A stretch of DNA of 64,000 bases from G963665085 sp963665085 (GTDB lineage Bacteria > Bacteroidota > Bacteroidia > Bacteroidales > JAAAOM01): the NCBI GenBank assembly GCA_963665085.2, contig CAXXXS010000003.1, positions 1 to 64,000 of the forward strand. The letters are read 5' to 3'. Below, one piece after another: positions 24,931 to 36,150 of this stretch. Every line of letters begins with the position of its first letter. Positions within the stretch are counted from its first letter, which is position 1. The position numbers and the translations under genes were made by a program. A model generated the notes under the pieces. That model had not been told where the DNA came from, searched no databases, and worked only from the letters and a program-made list of their open reading frames with translations.

Positions 24931-26214
24931 TTATTCAGCTGCTGCCTCAATCTGCGTGATTCTTTCTTTGAGCGCTTCGTTTTCTTTGTTCAGTTCTATT
25001 ATATATAGAGTAAGTTCCTCTACTTTTTCCAAAAGTTTCACCTGCATTTCTCCAAGGTCAACATCTTCTTTTTCCATTTCTTTTGCTGATGGCATTCCTG
25101 GTAAATGATTGTTCGTTTGAATAAATTTTTCCAGACTACTAATACTCTTTAGCTTATAGTTGTCTGCAAATACATAATCCGGCCAGTCTGCAAACAATCG
25201 CACCTTTATCTTTTCAGCAATTACATTTCCATTAACGGCAAGCATATAATCTTCAGGCAAATCTTCTGTGCCTATTGTAAGGCCTTCTTCAACATTAATA
25301 TTTTGTGTTGAAATTTCATTCATAGCTAGCACACCTGAAGAACTTTCAATTGTGTTTACAGTAAGTTTTTCTGCTGAGATACTCCCTGTTATACTTGCAT
25401 TTCCATTTATATACATATTATTTTGAAGACTTAGGTTTCCTGTAGAAACAATATCCCCAGTTTCAATAGAATTACTTTCTATGTGCCCGCTAAAAATACC
25501 GTTTCCTGTTACTTCCAATGCTTCTGATGGGCTATCTACCCCTATACCCAGTTTACTGCTAATAGCCAAGTTACTAAAGGTACCCTCTGTTCCTGTCAAA
25601 TTTGTTGTTGAAATATCGCCTTCACAAATAATACCCTTACTGCGAATTATTCCATTTACGTGTAACGGGGACTCTGGTTGTTCTATTCCAATACCTATAT
25701 TACCACTTACAAAAATATCCTGGGTTGTTAGTGTTGTTATTGCTAAAGTATTTGCAGATAACGAGTCTTCTATAAAAAGGCTGGTTGCTTTTATATTTCC
25801 ATCTACCTCTAATTTTTCTGTTGGATTTTCAACCCCAATACCAATCTTTCCTAAAATAATAAGGTTATTGCCTATTTGAAGATCTGTCCCTACTTCCAAG
25901 GTATCGGCTGTAATCTTACCTTCAAATAACGAACTACCAACAACGTGGAATTTTGACTCTGGCATTATTGTCCCAATCCCTACATTTCCCCAGGGAAGGA
26001 ATATATTTGTCCATTCCTTGTTGCTGTGATTCCATGGATATTTGTTATGGTCCCATGAATTGTGCGACCATTGAGAATATTTCGAAAAATACGAATTATA
26101 AAAGGTGAAATCTTTTAATGGTGTGTTGTCCCATCCACTATGATTATTATTTTGTGAAAAGGATACTGCCTGAAAAAACAACAGTATAATAGAGAAGGTC
26201 ATTAATTTTCTCAT
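24931..26214 (-). CDS. fibre/adhesin-like protein with head repeats and C-terminal coiled coil
   Basis: A 427-residue secreted protein with signal peptide MRKLMTFSIILLFFQAVSFSQ. From about 85 to 330 it has repeated modules of the type IGIGxxxPxEKLEVDGNIKA (e.g. GKIGIGVENPTEKLEVDGN, GNIGIGIEQPESPLHVNG), typical of trimeric tail-fibre-like surface proteins. The end contains LPGMPSAKEMEKEDVDLGEM followed by a leucine-zipper-like coiled coil (KLLEKVEELTLYIIELNKE...), a common terminus of Bacteroidota fibre proteins. It heads the minus-strand cluster that leads to rhs, so it may be a surface component used with it. No chaperone peptidase (S74) catalytic residues were recognised. Confidence 0.75.
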   Translation of the reverse strand: MRKLMTFSIILLFFQAVSFSQNNNHSGWDNTPLKDFTFYNSYFSKYSQWSHNSWDHNKYPWNHSNKEWTNIFLPWGNVGIGTIMPESKFHVVGSSLFEGKITADTLEVGTDLQIGNNLIILGKIGIGVENPTEKLEVDGNIKATSLFIEDSLSANTLAITTLTTQDIFVSGNIGIGIEQPESPLHVNGIIRSKGIICEGDISTTNLTGTEGTFSNLAISSKLGIGVDSPSEALEVTGNGIFSGHIESNSIETGDIVSTGNLSLQNNMYINGNASITGSISAEKLTVNTIESSSGVLAMNEISTQNINVEEGLTIGTEDLPEDYMLAVNGNVIAEKIKVRLFADWPDYVFADNYKLKSISSLEKFIQTNNHLPGMPSAKEMEKEDVDLGEMQVKLLEKVEELTLYIIELNKENEALKERITQIEAAAE

Positions 26215-26617
26215 GCGATTAGATTTTTGATGTGTATATTCAATGTTAGATTACGTAGTTTGCATTTATAGGGTACGTTACATATGACAATTACTTCAAA
26301 ACAATTGACGAACGTTCATTTTTTAGTGACAAAAGAGAAGAAAAAAAAAAAAAAAAAAAAAACCAAACACATCATTTAGCACCAAATAAACAATATGTTT
26401 TATTTTCCTTAAATCCGCAAGTGTTTTACAAAACCGTTAATCACTCCTATGAGCATGAACTGAGGACAAAGGACGGGCTGAACAAAGATAATTTTCCTTC
26501 TCCAATTTAGGTGAAGTTTTATCTGCAAAAACACTTCTAAATCAATATCATCATCCCTGAAACAATCAACATCACATTATCGTAGTATTTCACTTTATTA
26601 CTCATAAAATTAAAAAC
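26215..26617. promoter_or_regulatory. divergent intergenic region with an A22 homopolymer
   Basis: A 403-bp gap between the fibre/rhs cluster (minus) and a decayed lipoprotein gene (plus). It holds a run of 22 adenines (26341-26362), 127 bp upstream of the fibre gene start. I see no convincing TAnnTTTG box. The run length could vary by slippage, and on the minus strand it is a T tract upstream of the cluster. Confidence 0.55.
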
Positions 26618-27090
26618 ATGAAAAAAAAATTCAAAAACTCAGCAAAGCTTCCTTATCTCATTTTTATTGCAGTACTATCATTTCTTTCTTGCGAAAAAGA
26701 AAGTACAGAAAAAAACACAGAAGCCGAATTAATAAAAATAGAATTCTCTTTTGGCGAAGTAGAACTAAACACTGAAACAAAAACCGGAATACTAAGAGTT
26801 CCAGAAGGAACAGATGTTTCTTCAATGATTGCCACAATTTCAATATCAGAGGGGGCTACAGTTTATCCTCCTACTAATGTTGCACTGGATTATTCAAATC
26901 CGGTAACATTTACAGTAGTATAGATAATAGTTATTCTTATGATGGTGACTCGCCAGTAGTTGGTGATATAAAATATTATGATGTAAATGGAGATGCATAT
27001 CTTAACTCCGATGATCAAGTTGAATATCAACAAATTTATTTAGAAAGCGGAGAGATAATAGACAAAACAATATATTTAACAGAAGAATAG
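26618..27090 (+). pseudogene. decayed lipoprotein gene (N- and C-terminal remnants)
   Basis: The first part (26618-26923, 101 codons) has a lipoprotein signal (LSFLSCEKEST) and a domain ending GATVYPPTNVALDYSNPVTFTVV, which in related surface lipoproteins is normally followed by more sequence; here a stop comes at once. The next 168 bases in another frame (26923-27090) read without stops as DNSYSYDGDSPVVGDIKYYD, then DVNGDAYLNSDDQVEYQ and an end at TAG. That part looks like a calcium-binding, dockerin-type C-terminus. The best reading is one gene with an internal deletion and frame loss. The first part could still be expressed as a short lipoprotein. Confidence 0.6.
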
Positions 27091-27277
27091 CAGCTCTATC
27101 TAAATTAATCTGTTTCTTGGATATAATTAGATAAATAGTCCCTGTAAGAAAACTCCATTTTTTGGTTACGCTTGTTTTAAAAGTGGTCATTTACAGAAGT
27201 AAAGTCCCGAACTATCAGTTTCACATGCCTAAAAAATAAAACTATCTTTACCAGAGACAGGGTTCTAAATAAAGTTA

Positions 27278-27408
27278 AAGAGGCAGTCCTAAAAGTCAAA
27301 TATAAAAGATATTTCGACTTCGTTTAATGTGACTATGAATGAGCAAACAAGGTCATAATAAAGTTGAGTATACTTTTATAAAAACATAGATTTTTAGGAT
27401 TGCCTCTT
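27278..27408. mobile_element. MITE-like element with 17-bp inverted termini
   Basis: AAGAGGCAGTCCTAAAA (27278-27294) and TTTTAGGATTGCCTCTT (27392-27408) are inverted repeats with one mismatch enclosing about 97 bp with no gene. The ends resemble insertion-sequence termini of the GAGGCnGTCCnAAA type. It is therefore probably a non-autonomous derivative. No clear target duplication was identified. Confidence 0.6.
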
Positions 27409-27511
27409 ATTTTTTATTTTTTTTTATTCCAAAAAAAAGAATTATAACAGAAATATTTTTCAACCAGCTACGTCTTGAAAACTATCTTCTGGCTAATACA
27501 AATTTATTGTT

Positions 27512-27519
27512 TACTTTTG
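27512..27519 (+). promoter_or_regulatory. candidate -7 box of the pyrG promoter
   Basis: TACTTTTG matches the Bacteroidota -7 consensus TAnnTTTG and lies 19-22 bp before the possible pyrG start codons, which would give a very short leader. Confidence 0.5.
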
Positions 27520-27531
27520 CGTGAAATTTAA

Positions 27532-29145
<1,614 letters not shown>

Positions 29146-29173
29146 TTTTTTAGATTGAAGTATATAATTTATT

Positions 29174-31060
29174 ATGGATAAGAATACAATTTTTGGTTTT
29201 TTATTAATCACAGCAATTCTTGTTGTCTTTTCGATTGTAAATAAACCCAGTCAGGAAGAACTAGAAACGGCTAAAAGAAGAAGAGATTCTTTAGCATTAG
29301 TTCAGCAACAGGAATACGAAAGATTAAAAAAAATTGAAGAAGAAGAAAAGTTACAAGCACTACAGACTGAACCTGTAAATGAAAATGATTCTTCTAAAAT
29401 AACAGAGATAAAAGAGGAATATGGTGCTTTTTACAATACCGTTTTAGGTGAAGAAAAATTTTATACCCTGGAAAATGATTTATTAAAACTTACTATTTCA
29501 AATAAAGGTGGTAAAATTTATAGTGTAGAATTAAAAGATTATAAGACGCATGATTCTCTCCCATTAATATTATTTAATGGCGATTCAACTAAGTTTGGAT
29601 TAAACTTCTTTGCACAGAGGAGATCTATTTCCACAAATGACTTATATTTTACTCCAACTGTAAGTAAAACAAATCTGTCTGCAGCAAGTAGCCCTGAAAC
29701 TTTTGCGTTGCGTTTAAATGTTGATGCTGATAAATACCTTGAATACAAATATACTGTTGAGCCAGGTTCTTATATGGTAGATTTTGATATCAATGCAGTT
29801 GGTTTGGATAACGTTATTGATCAAAATATCAGGGAACTGGAACTTGACTGGGAAATGTATGTTCCTCAAAAAGAAAAAGGAAAACAAAACGAGAATATTT
29901 ACACAACTATCCTTTACAAACATTATGAAGATGAAGTAGAAAGATTTAATGGACGTTCAAACAAAGAAGTTCAATCTGCTGACATTCCAACACGTTTAAA
30001 ATGGATTGCATTTAAAGGTCAGTTTTTCTCTAGTGTTTTGATTGCTGATGAAAGTTTTCAGAACGCGCAAGTTCAATCAGTTAAACTTCCTGATGAAGAT
30101 AAATTCTTAAAGAACTTCAGTGCGAATATAGGTATTCCTTATAACGGGACCCCTTCTTCGACGATTCCAATGAAATTCTACTTTGGCCCTAACCATTTTA
30201 ATACGTTAAAACAATACGATGATCTTGACTTAAAAGAGCTGGTTAATTTAGGTGGATATTTAGGACGAATCATTAATCAATTTGTAATCATTCCAATATT
30301 TAACCTTCTTGATAATTTTATTGGAAATTATGGATTAATCATTTTAATCCTGACAATCATTATTAAACTGGTCCTTTTCCCACTTACCTTTAAATCATAC
30401 CAGTCCCAGGCTAAAATGCGAGTTTTGAAGCCTCAGATAGATGAGATAAACGAACGTATACCAAAAGAAAAAGCAATGGAACGCCAACAAGCAACCATGG
30501 CTTTATACAAAAAAGTAGGAATTAACCCGATGGGTGGGTGTTTACCTATGTTATTGCAAATGCCAATATTATTTGCGATGTTCAGGTTCTTCCCGTCTTC
30601 TATTGAACTTAGGCAAGAAAGCTTCCTTTGGGCCCATGATTTATCAACCTACGATGCAATTTTGGAATGGAATAAACACATACCATTAATTAGTGATTAT
30701 TATGGTAACCACATAAGTTTATTTACCTTGTTGATGACAGTTTCTACCATGTTTAGCATGAAGTTTAACAGTTCAACAACAAGTTCTGCCCAAATGCCGG
30801 GGATGCAGGGAATGATGTATATAATGCCTATTATGTTCATGTTTGTACTTAACAATTATTCTGCAGGTCTTACATATTACTATTTCCTTGCTAATATGAT
30901 TACCCTTGGACAGAATGCTATTTTCAAGGCAATAATAGATGAAGATGCCATTTTAAAGAAACTTGAAGCTAAAAAGGCAAAACCTCAGAAAAAATCGAAA
31001 TTTCAACAACGCTTAGAAGAAGCAGCAAAACAAAGAGGATATAAACCTCCAAAAAGATAA
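29174..31060 (+). CDS. yidC: membrane protein insertase YidC
   Basis: A 628-residue inner-membrane insertase. TM1 (about 5-21) is followed by a large periplasmic domain (about 55-350) typical of diderm YidC. The conserved hydrophobic core is at about 375-600, with NYGLIILILTIIIKLVLFPLT, the cytoplasmic helical hairpin LKPQIDEINERIPKEKAMERQQ, NPMGGCLPMLLQMPILFAMF and ITLGQNAIF. The C-terminus is basic (KKAKPQKKSKFQQRLEEAAKQ), as expected for ribosome contact. It lies 28 bp behind pyrG and ends in a terminator. Confidence 0.97.
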   Translation: MDKNTIFGFLLITAILVVFSIVNKPSQEELETAKRRRDSLALVQQQEYERLKKIEEEEKLQALQTEPVNENDSSKITEIKEEYGAFYNTVLGEEKFYTLENDLLKLTISNKGGKIYSVELKDYKTHDSLPLILFNGDSTKFGLNFFAQRRSISTNDLYFTPTVSKTNLSAASSPETFALRLNVDADKYLEYKYTVEPGSYMVDFDINAVGLDNVIDQNIRELELDWEMYVPQKEKGKQNENIYTTILYKHYEDEVERFNGRSNKEVQSADIPTRLKWIAFKGQFFSSVLIADESFQNAQVQSVKLPDEDKFLKNFSANIGIPYNGTPSSTIPMKFYFGPNHFNTLKQYDDLDLKELVNLGGYLGRIINQFVIIPIFNLLDNFIGNYGLIILILTIIIKLVLFPLTFKSYQSQAKMRVLKPQIDEINERIPKEKAMERQQATMALYKKVGINPMGGCLPMLLQMPILFAMFRFFPSSIELRQESFLWAHDLSTYDAILEWNKHIPLISDYYGNHISLFTLLMTVSTMFSMKFNSSTTSSAQMPGMQGMMYIMPIMFMFVLNNYSAGLTYYYFLANMITLGQNAIFKAIIDEDAILKKLEAKKAKPQKKSKFQQRLEEAAKQRGYKPPKR

Positions 31061-31090
31061 TTGTACTAATAAAATTTAAACATAAACTCT

Positions 31091-31126
31091 AAGCTCTCCA
31101 GAAACAAATTTTGGGGAGCTTTTTTA
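31091..31126 (+). terminator. terminator after yidC
   Basis: AAGCTCTCC and GGGGAGCTT form a 9-bp stem (one G-T type mismatch) followed by TTTTTT, 31 bp after the yidC stop and just before lysA. Confidence 0.75.
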
Positions 31127-31139
31127 AAAACTCATAAAA

Positions 31140-32372
31140 ATGCAATTAACCAAAGGCCGTTATACCATCAATGGGGTCGATGCCCTTTCGCTATGCGAGA
31201 AATATGGTACACCAATCTATGTTTATGACACAGCTAAAATGAAAGCCCAGTATGAAAGATTAAACGCTGCATTTGATAAGGCCAAGGTTAAGATTAATTT
31301 TGCATGTAAAGCACTTTCAAACATCAATGTACTTAAGTTTTTCAACAAACTGGGTTCTGGTTTAGACGCTGTTTCAATCCAAGAAGTTGAATTAGGACTA
31401 AAAGCCGGATTTAAACCCCAGGATATTATCTACACACCTAACTGTGTTTCCTTAGAAGAGATTGAAGAAGCTGTAAAAAAGAAAGTTCGAATCAATATTG
31501 ATAATATCTCTATATTAGAACAATTCGGTCATAAATACGGAAACAAAGTTCCTGTTTGTGTTAGGATTAATCCACATGTTATGGCTGGAGGAAACAGTAA
31601 AATATCCACAGGTCATATCGATTCAAAATTTGGTATTTCTGTCTATCAATTACCTCACCTTTTAAGAGTTATTGAAACCAATAACATGAAAATTGAGGGT
31701 GTTCATATGCATACCGGTTCGGATATTCTTGATGTAGAAGTATTTCTTAAAGCTGTTGAGATTCTTTTAGACACAGCTAAAAACTTCAAAGATTTGGAAT
31801 ATGTAGATTTTGGAAGCGGATTTAAAGTACCCTACAAACAAGATGATATCGCTACTGATGTAGAATTGTTTGGAAAGGAAATTTCAAAACTTTTCAAATC
31901 TTTTAATAAAGAATACGGAAAAGAAATAACCTTTGTATTTGAGCCTGGAAAATTCCTTGTTAGCGAAGCAGGTTTTTTCCTTGTAAAAGTTAATGTAGTA
32001 AAGCAAACAATGGCTACTGTTTTTGCCGGGGTAGATTCCGGATTGAATCACCTTATTCGTCCTATGTTTTATGATGCTTACCATCATATAATAAATATCT
32101 CAAAACCTGAAGCAAAAACCAGAATTTATACTGTAGTCGGATATATTTGCGAGACAGATACTTTTGGGTGGAATCGAAAAATTAATGAGATAGCAGAAGG
32201 TGATATCCTTGCATTTCATAATGCTGGTGCTTATTGTTTCTCTATGGCTTCTAATTATAATTCTCGTTTACGCCCAGCTGAAATATTAGTTCATGAAGGA
32301 AAAGACTATCTGATTCGTAAAGCAGATACTATTGAAGATTTGTTAAGAAATCAGGTAGAGTTGGATATATAA
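31140..32372 (+). CDS. lysA: diaminopimelate decarboxylase
   Basis: A 410-residue PLP enzyme for the last step of lysine synthesis (meso-diaminopimelate to lysine plus CO2). It is a fold-type III alanine-racemase-like barrel. YGTPIYVYD opens it, NFACKALSN gives the PLP lysine K57, GVHMHTGSD and VDFGSGFKVPY bind phosphate, EPGKFLVSEAGFF follows, and CETDTF supplies the active-site cysteine. It is slightly different from classical LysA (FKVPY instead of GIxY), so carboxynorspermidine decarboxylase-like specificity cannot be fully excluded. It starts immediately after the yidC terminator. Confidence 0.88.
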   Translation: MQLTKGRYTINGVDALSLCEKYGTPIYVYDTAKMKAQYERLNAAFDKAKVKINFACKALSNINVLKFFNKLGSGLDAVSIQEVELGLKAGFKPQDIIYTPNCVSLEEIEEAVKKKVRINIDNISILEQFGHKYGNKVPVCVRINPHVMAGGNSKISTGHIDSKFGISVYQLPHLLRVIETNNMKIEGVHMHTGSDILDVEVFLKAVEILLDTAKNFKDLEYVDFGSGFKVPYKQDDIATDVELFGKEISKLFKSFNKEYGKEITFVFEPGKFLVSEAGFFLVKVNVVKQTMATVFAGVDSGLNHLIRPMFYDAYHHIINISKPEAKTRIYTVVGYICETDTFGWNRKINEIAEGDILAFHNAGAYCFSMASNYNSRLRPAEILVHEGKDYLIRKADTIEDLLRNQVELDI

Positions 32373-32410
32373 AACTTAAACAGTAAAAAATATAATTAGT
32401 ATACTAAATA

Positions 32411-32440
32411 AAAAAAGCGGATTATTTATCCGCTTTTTTT
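32411..32440. terminator. bidirectional terminator between lysA and tpiA
   Basis: AAAAAAGCGGAT and ATCCGCTTTTTT form a perfect stem with flanking A and T runs between two convergent genes. Confidence 0.85.
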
Positions 32441-32460
32441 ATTATATAATTTCTTATTTA

Positions 32461-33207
32461 TTAATAAGCATTGATAATGCCACCAAAATCTTCTGCTTTA
32501 AGTGCTGCACCACCAATTAATCCACCATCAACATCTGGTTTAGCAAAAATTTCTTGTGCATTTGAAGGCTTACAGCTTCCACCATAAAGGATTGAAGTAT
32601 CATCAGCAACTTCTTGTCCGAATTGAGCAGCAATTGCATCTCTGATAGCTTTATGCATTTCCTGTGCCTGTTCAGAAGTAGCTGTTTTACCTGTTCCGAT
32701 TGCCCAGATTGGTTCGTAAGCAATAATTAATTTTTTGAAATCTTCAACTGAAAGTTGGAAGATAGTTTCTTTTAACTGATTAATTACATAATCATTTTGA
32801 GTACCTGCTTCTCTGATTTCTAAAGCTTCACCGCAGCAGTAAATTGGAATAAGTCCATTTTCTAAAGTTAAAGCAAGTTTTTTATTTAAAATCTCACTTG
32901 TTTCCCCGTAATATTCACGTCTTTCGCTGTGACCTAAAATAACATATTCAGCACCTGTAGATTTTACCATTTCAGCAGATACTTCTCCTGTGTAAGCTCC
33001 ACTTTTTTCAGCAGCACAGTTTTGTGCACTAACTTTTACATCTCCGGTAACTACTTTTACAACTTCAGTAATATGAGTAAATGGAACACCTAAAACAACA
33101 ACTACTTCAGGATCTTTTTCTAAAGCACATACGGCTTTTGCTAATTCAATACCTTCTTGTACAGTAGTATTCATTTTCCAGTTTCCAGCTACAACTTTTT
33201 TTCTCAT
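32461..33207 (-). CDS. tpiA: triosephosphate isomerase
   Basis: A 248-residue TIM barrel interconverting glyceraldehyde-3-phosphate and dihydroxyacetone phosphate. Catalytic N9/K11 are in AGNWKMN, the histidine is in LGHSERR (about 95) and the glutamate is in [12 protein letters not shown]. Phosphate loop residues are seen in ILYGGSCKP and GLIGGAAL. Full length and standard start. A TAnnTTTG box lies about 57 bp upstream. Confidence 0.97.
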   Translation of the reverse strand: MRKKVVAGNWKMNTTVQEGIELAKAVCALEKDPEVVVVLGVPFTHITEVVKVVTGDVKVSAQNCAAEKSGAYTGEVSAEMVKSTGAEYVILGHSERREYYGETSEILNKKLALTLENGLIPIYCCGEALEIREAGTQNDYVINQLKETIFQLSVEDFKKLIIAYEPIWAIGTGKTATSEQAQEMHKAIRDAIAAQFGQEVADDTSILYGGSCKPSNAQEIFAKPDVDGGLIGGAALKAEDFGGIINAY

Positions 33208-33263
33208 CTCTTATTTATTTGATTATTATTAATTTATTATTGAACTCATCCCTATTTGCCTTG

Positions 33264-33271
33264 CAAATTTA
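33264..33271 (-). promoter_or_regulatory. candidate -7 box of the tpiA promoter
   Basis: The minus-strand TAAATTTG fits TAnnTTTG and lies about 57 bp before the tpiA ATG. Confidence 0.4.
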
Positions 33272-33290
33272 AAAATTACAACGAACTAAA

Positions 33291-34544
33291 TTAATTCCCC
33301 ATTCTTTTTTCTTTTCTAAGAATCTTACTAAAAAAAGCAACTGAAAGAAGAAATACAAAGATAAAACTATAAATGATAGCTTTCTCCTTATTCTTGCGTT
33401 GAATATCTAATGAATATGATAATAAATCTCTGTTTGATAATTCTTCAACAGTTGGGAAATTATTAAAATGCCACTTCCCTATTATTGTACCATCTTTGAT
33501 CAGGACAAGTCCCGGATTAGCACGGACAATGGTTTTTAAGGTTATCTCATCCGCTGTAAAAATCTCAAAAACGGGTGATAATTCATTCTGAATAGTTTGA
33601 ATTTCCTCATTGGTAGATGATGTTACACAATAAAAATTCATATCCCTGCCAAAAGCCATCAATGCTAAGTTATTTGCTTCTTCAAAAGCCTGTTTATTAG
33701 TCTTTTCAAAATTATAGGCAACCATTAAGAAGGTATATCCTTCAAACTCCAAAAATTCAGAAGTAATATCATAATCATCAAGCGATGTTAATGAAAAATC
33801 GTGAATTGGAGGCTCATACCCTTTTTTCACCAATACCGATTTGGTCTCAACCCACTTCCATGTTGTATCTTGCCAAGGGTAATTATCATCTGTAAATTCT
33901 TCCTGCACTCCATCTTTTTCATAAATCAATATCGTTTTATACTCATCGGGGATGGTACCATCGGGTATTTTCATCCCCTCAGAAATATTTGCGCCAACCC
34001 TATATGGACGAAAATCAAGAACTGGTAGTTCTTTGTAACAATAAACTGAAAACAAAATTGTAATAAGGGCAAAACTACCAGTTAAGAGCCACTCTGCAAT
34101 CCCGTCGTAATTTATTTTAAACGTTTTTCTGAAAAGGAAAACCGGCACTACAAATACATCCAGGATTATATTTTTCCAAAATGTTTGCCAGTTTGTAAGA
34201 ATAATTGCATCCCCGAAACAACCACAATCACTTACCGGATCAGTTAATGCTAAAACCAAAGTTAGCGGAGTAAAAAATGCCATAAATATCAAAACAAGCC
34301 AACTCGCAAAACGAATCCTAATTCCTGTAAATAAACAAAAACCGATAATTAGTTCTGCTGAGCTAAAAAATATAGCAATTGGCATAGCCAAAGGTGACAT
34401 AAAATCGAGGTGGAAGGCCAGGAAATAGTCGGTAATTTTATATGTATACCCCAGAGGGTCTACTGCTTTCACAAAACCAGAAAAAAGAAATACTATTCCA
34501 ACGAATACCCTGCTAATAAACAAGATTATCTGTTTCATATACAA
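33291..34544 (-). CDS. DoxX/MauE-like membrane protein with thioredoxin-like C-terminal part
   Basis: A 417-residue inner-membrane protein. The first ~190 residues hold about five transmembrane segments of the DoxX/MauE type (SRVFVGIVFLFSGFVKAVDP, SPLAMPIAIFFSSAELIIGF) and a DCGCFGDA motif characteristic of MauE-like quinone/disulfide partners. The C-terminal ~200 residues resemble a periplasmic thioredoxin-like domain without a visible CxxC, and a last TM segment is near 390-410. The family is widespread in Bacteroidota next to tpiA. The start is probably ATG at 34538 rather than the TTG at 34544. It is nearly contiguous with tmk, so they are co-transcribed. A redox role is inferred. Confidence 0.75.
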   Translation of the reverse strand: MYMKQIILFISRVFVGIVFLFSGFVKAVDPLGYTYKITDYFLAFHLDFMSPLAMPIAIFFSSAELIIGFCLFTGIRIRFASWLVLIFMAFFTPLTLVLALTDPVSDCGCFGDAIILTNWQTFWKNIILDVFVVPVFLFRKTFKINYDGIAEWLLTGSFALITILFSVYCYKELPVLDFRPYRVGANISEGMKIPDGTIPDEYKTILIYEKDGVQEEFTDDNYPWQDTTWKWVETKSVLVKKGYEPPIHDFSLTSLDDYDITSEFLEFEGYTFLMVAYNFEKTNKQAFEEANNLALMAFGRDMNFYCVTSSTNEEIQTIQNELSPVFEIFTADEITLKTIVRANPGLVLIKDGTIIGKWHFNNFPTVEELSNRDLLSYSLDIQRKNKEKAIIYSFIFVFLLSVAFFSKILRKEKRMGN

Positions 34545-34545
34545 A

Positions 34546-35220
34546 TTAAATGTTTAAAGTTGTTTTTATTCTTTCAAAAATTAATTCAGGAGCTAACATA
34601 GCTTGATTTTCATCACTGCAAGATACAAGTTTAAAATCCTCATCCTCTTCTACCTGCCACAAGTAGATTTCTCTAACTTTTTGCTGAAACGATAAATCTG
34701 CTTCATGAATATCTGATTTTCCATTAAGATAATCACGATCTTCCCCATCCCTTTGATTCTTGAGTTTATTTTCAGTAAAAGAAAAGGGAACATCTAAAAA
34801 TAAGGATACATCTGGTTTCGGAATTTGGTTATGTTCAAACTCAAAACTTTTTATCCAGTCTTTTAACTCTACCTGCTTACTTCGTTCTATAACTTTTGCA
34901 CACTGAAAAGCTATATTTGAATATACATAACGATCAACAACCACAAGATGGCCTTCGTCCATCCATTCTTTAATTTGATTTTTTGCATCAGAGCGGTCTC
35001 CTGCATATATCATTGCCACAAGAAATGGATTAACCTGATCTATCTGCCCAAGTTCACCCCGAAGAAAACGGGCAACCATATCACCATAAAAAGGTGCACC
35101 TGTTCTGGGAAAATGTAAAAACTTCACATCCTGACCCTTTGTTTTCAAATAATCCGTTAAAAGTTTAATTTGTGTAGACTTTCCTGAACCGTCTAATCCT
35201 TCGAGAACTAAAAACTGCAT
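34546..35220 (-). CDS. tmk: thymidylate kinase
   Basis: A 224-residue P-loop kinase phosphorylating dTMP to dTDP. P-loop GLDGSGKST at 8-16, DRYVYSNIAFQ motif (DRY/H) for nucleotide binding, and a lid region with KNQRDGEDRDYLNG. PDVSLFLDVPF gives the core strand. The length is slightly above the common ~210. It is followed almost without gap by the DoxX-like gene and is divergent from folP. Confidence 0.9.
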   Translation of the reverse strand: MQFLVLEGLDGSGKSTQIKLLTDYLKTKGQDVKFLHFPRTGAPFYGDMVARFLRGELGQIDQVNPFLVAMIYAGDRSDAKNQIKEWMDEGHLVVVDRYVYSNIAFQCAKVIERSKQVELKDWIKSFEFEHNQIPKPDVSLFLDVPFSFTENKLKNQRDGEDRDYLNGKSDIHEADLSFQQKVREIYLWQVEEDEDFKLVSCSDENQAMLAPELIFERIKTTLNI

Positions 35221-35269
35221 CTGTAAATTTTAAATTTTACTGTATTTTTATCGCAAATAACATTTTAAA

Positions 35270-36148
35270 ATGGGGAATAAAGATACTTTTTTTTCAAAAA
35301 AACAAACGATAAACTGCCGAGGAACACTTATAGATTTTAATAAACCTAAGGTAATGGGGATATTAAACATCACTCCTGACTCATTTTACGCCGGTGGAAG
35401 ATACGATAATCCGGAAAATTTATTGGCAAAAGCAAAACAAATGTTGGCAGATGGAGCAGAAATATTAGATATTGGAGCTTATTCATCTCGTCCGGGAGCT
35501 GAACATATAACTGAACAGGAAGAGTTAAACCGACTTATTTCGGTTGTCGGAATCATAAGAAAAAATATACCTGATGCAATTTTATCAATCGACACGTTTC
35601 GTTCAGAAATTGCAAAAATAATGGTTAATGATTACGAAGTAGATATAATCAATGATATTTCTGGTGGCGATATGGATGACCAAATGTTTGAAACCATTGC
35701 ATCGCTTAATGTTCCATACATTTTAATGCATATGAAGGGAACACCACAAAACATGCAACAATCACCAAAATATAATGATATCGTAAGAGATATTTTATTT
35801 TACTTCTCTGAAAAAATTGAAAAACTGACATTATTGGGTGTTAACGACATTATTATTGATCCTGGTTTTGGTTTTGGAAAAACTCTTGAGCACAATTATG
35901 AATTACTTTCGCGTCTTGAAGAATTTAAAATAATTGAATTACCTATGCTAATTGGTTTATCAAGAAAATCTATGATCTATAAATTACTTGAAACAACACC
36001 AGAAAATGCATTAACCGGAACCATTGCACTGAATATGGTTGCCCTACAAAAAGGAGCTGATATTTTAAGGGTACATGATGTAAAAGAAGCTAAAGAAAGT
36101 GTAACACTATTTTCAAAACTCAACAATCAAAATCATTTAAATCAATAA
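35270..36148 (+). CDS. folP: dihydropteroate synthase
   Basis: A 292-residue TIM-barrel enzyme joining p-aminobenzoate to the pterin pyrophosphate in folate synthesis. Signature blocks: KVMGILNITPDSFYAGGRY (pterin/pyrophosphate loop), DIGAYSSRPGA, SIDTFRSEIA, NDISGGD, LMHMKGTPQNMQ, IDPGFGFGKTLEHN and GLSRKSMI. All catalytic regions are present. It ends 2 bp before the convergent sensor-kinase gene. Confidence 0.96.
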   Translation: MGNKDTFFSKKQTINCRGTLIDFNKPKVMGILNITPDSFYAGGRYDNPENLLAKAKQMLADGAEILDIGAYSSRPGAEHITEQEELNRLISVVGIIRKNIPDAILSIDTFRSEIAKIMVNDYEVDIINDISGGDMDDQMFETIASLNVPYILMHMKGTPQNMQQSPKYNDIVRDILFYFSEKIEKLTLLGVNDIIIDPGFGFGKTLEHNYELLSRLEEFKIIELPMLIGLSRKSMIYKLLETTPENALTGTIALNMVALQKGADILRVHDVKEAKESVTLFSKLNNQNHLNQ

Positions 36149-36150
36149 TT

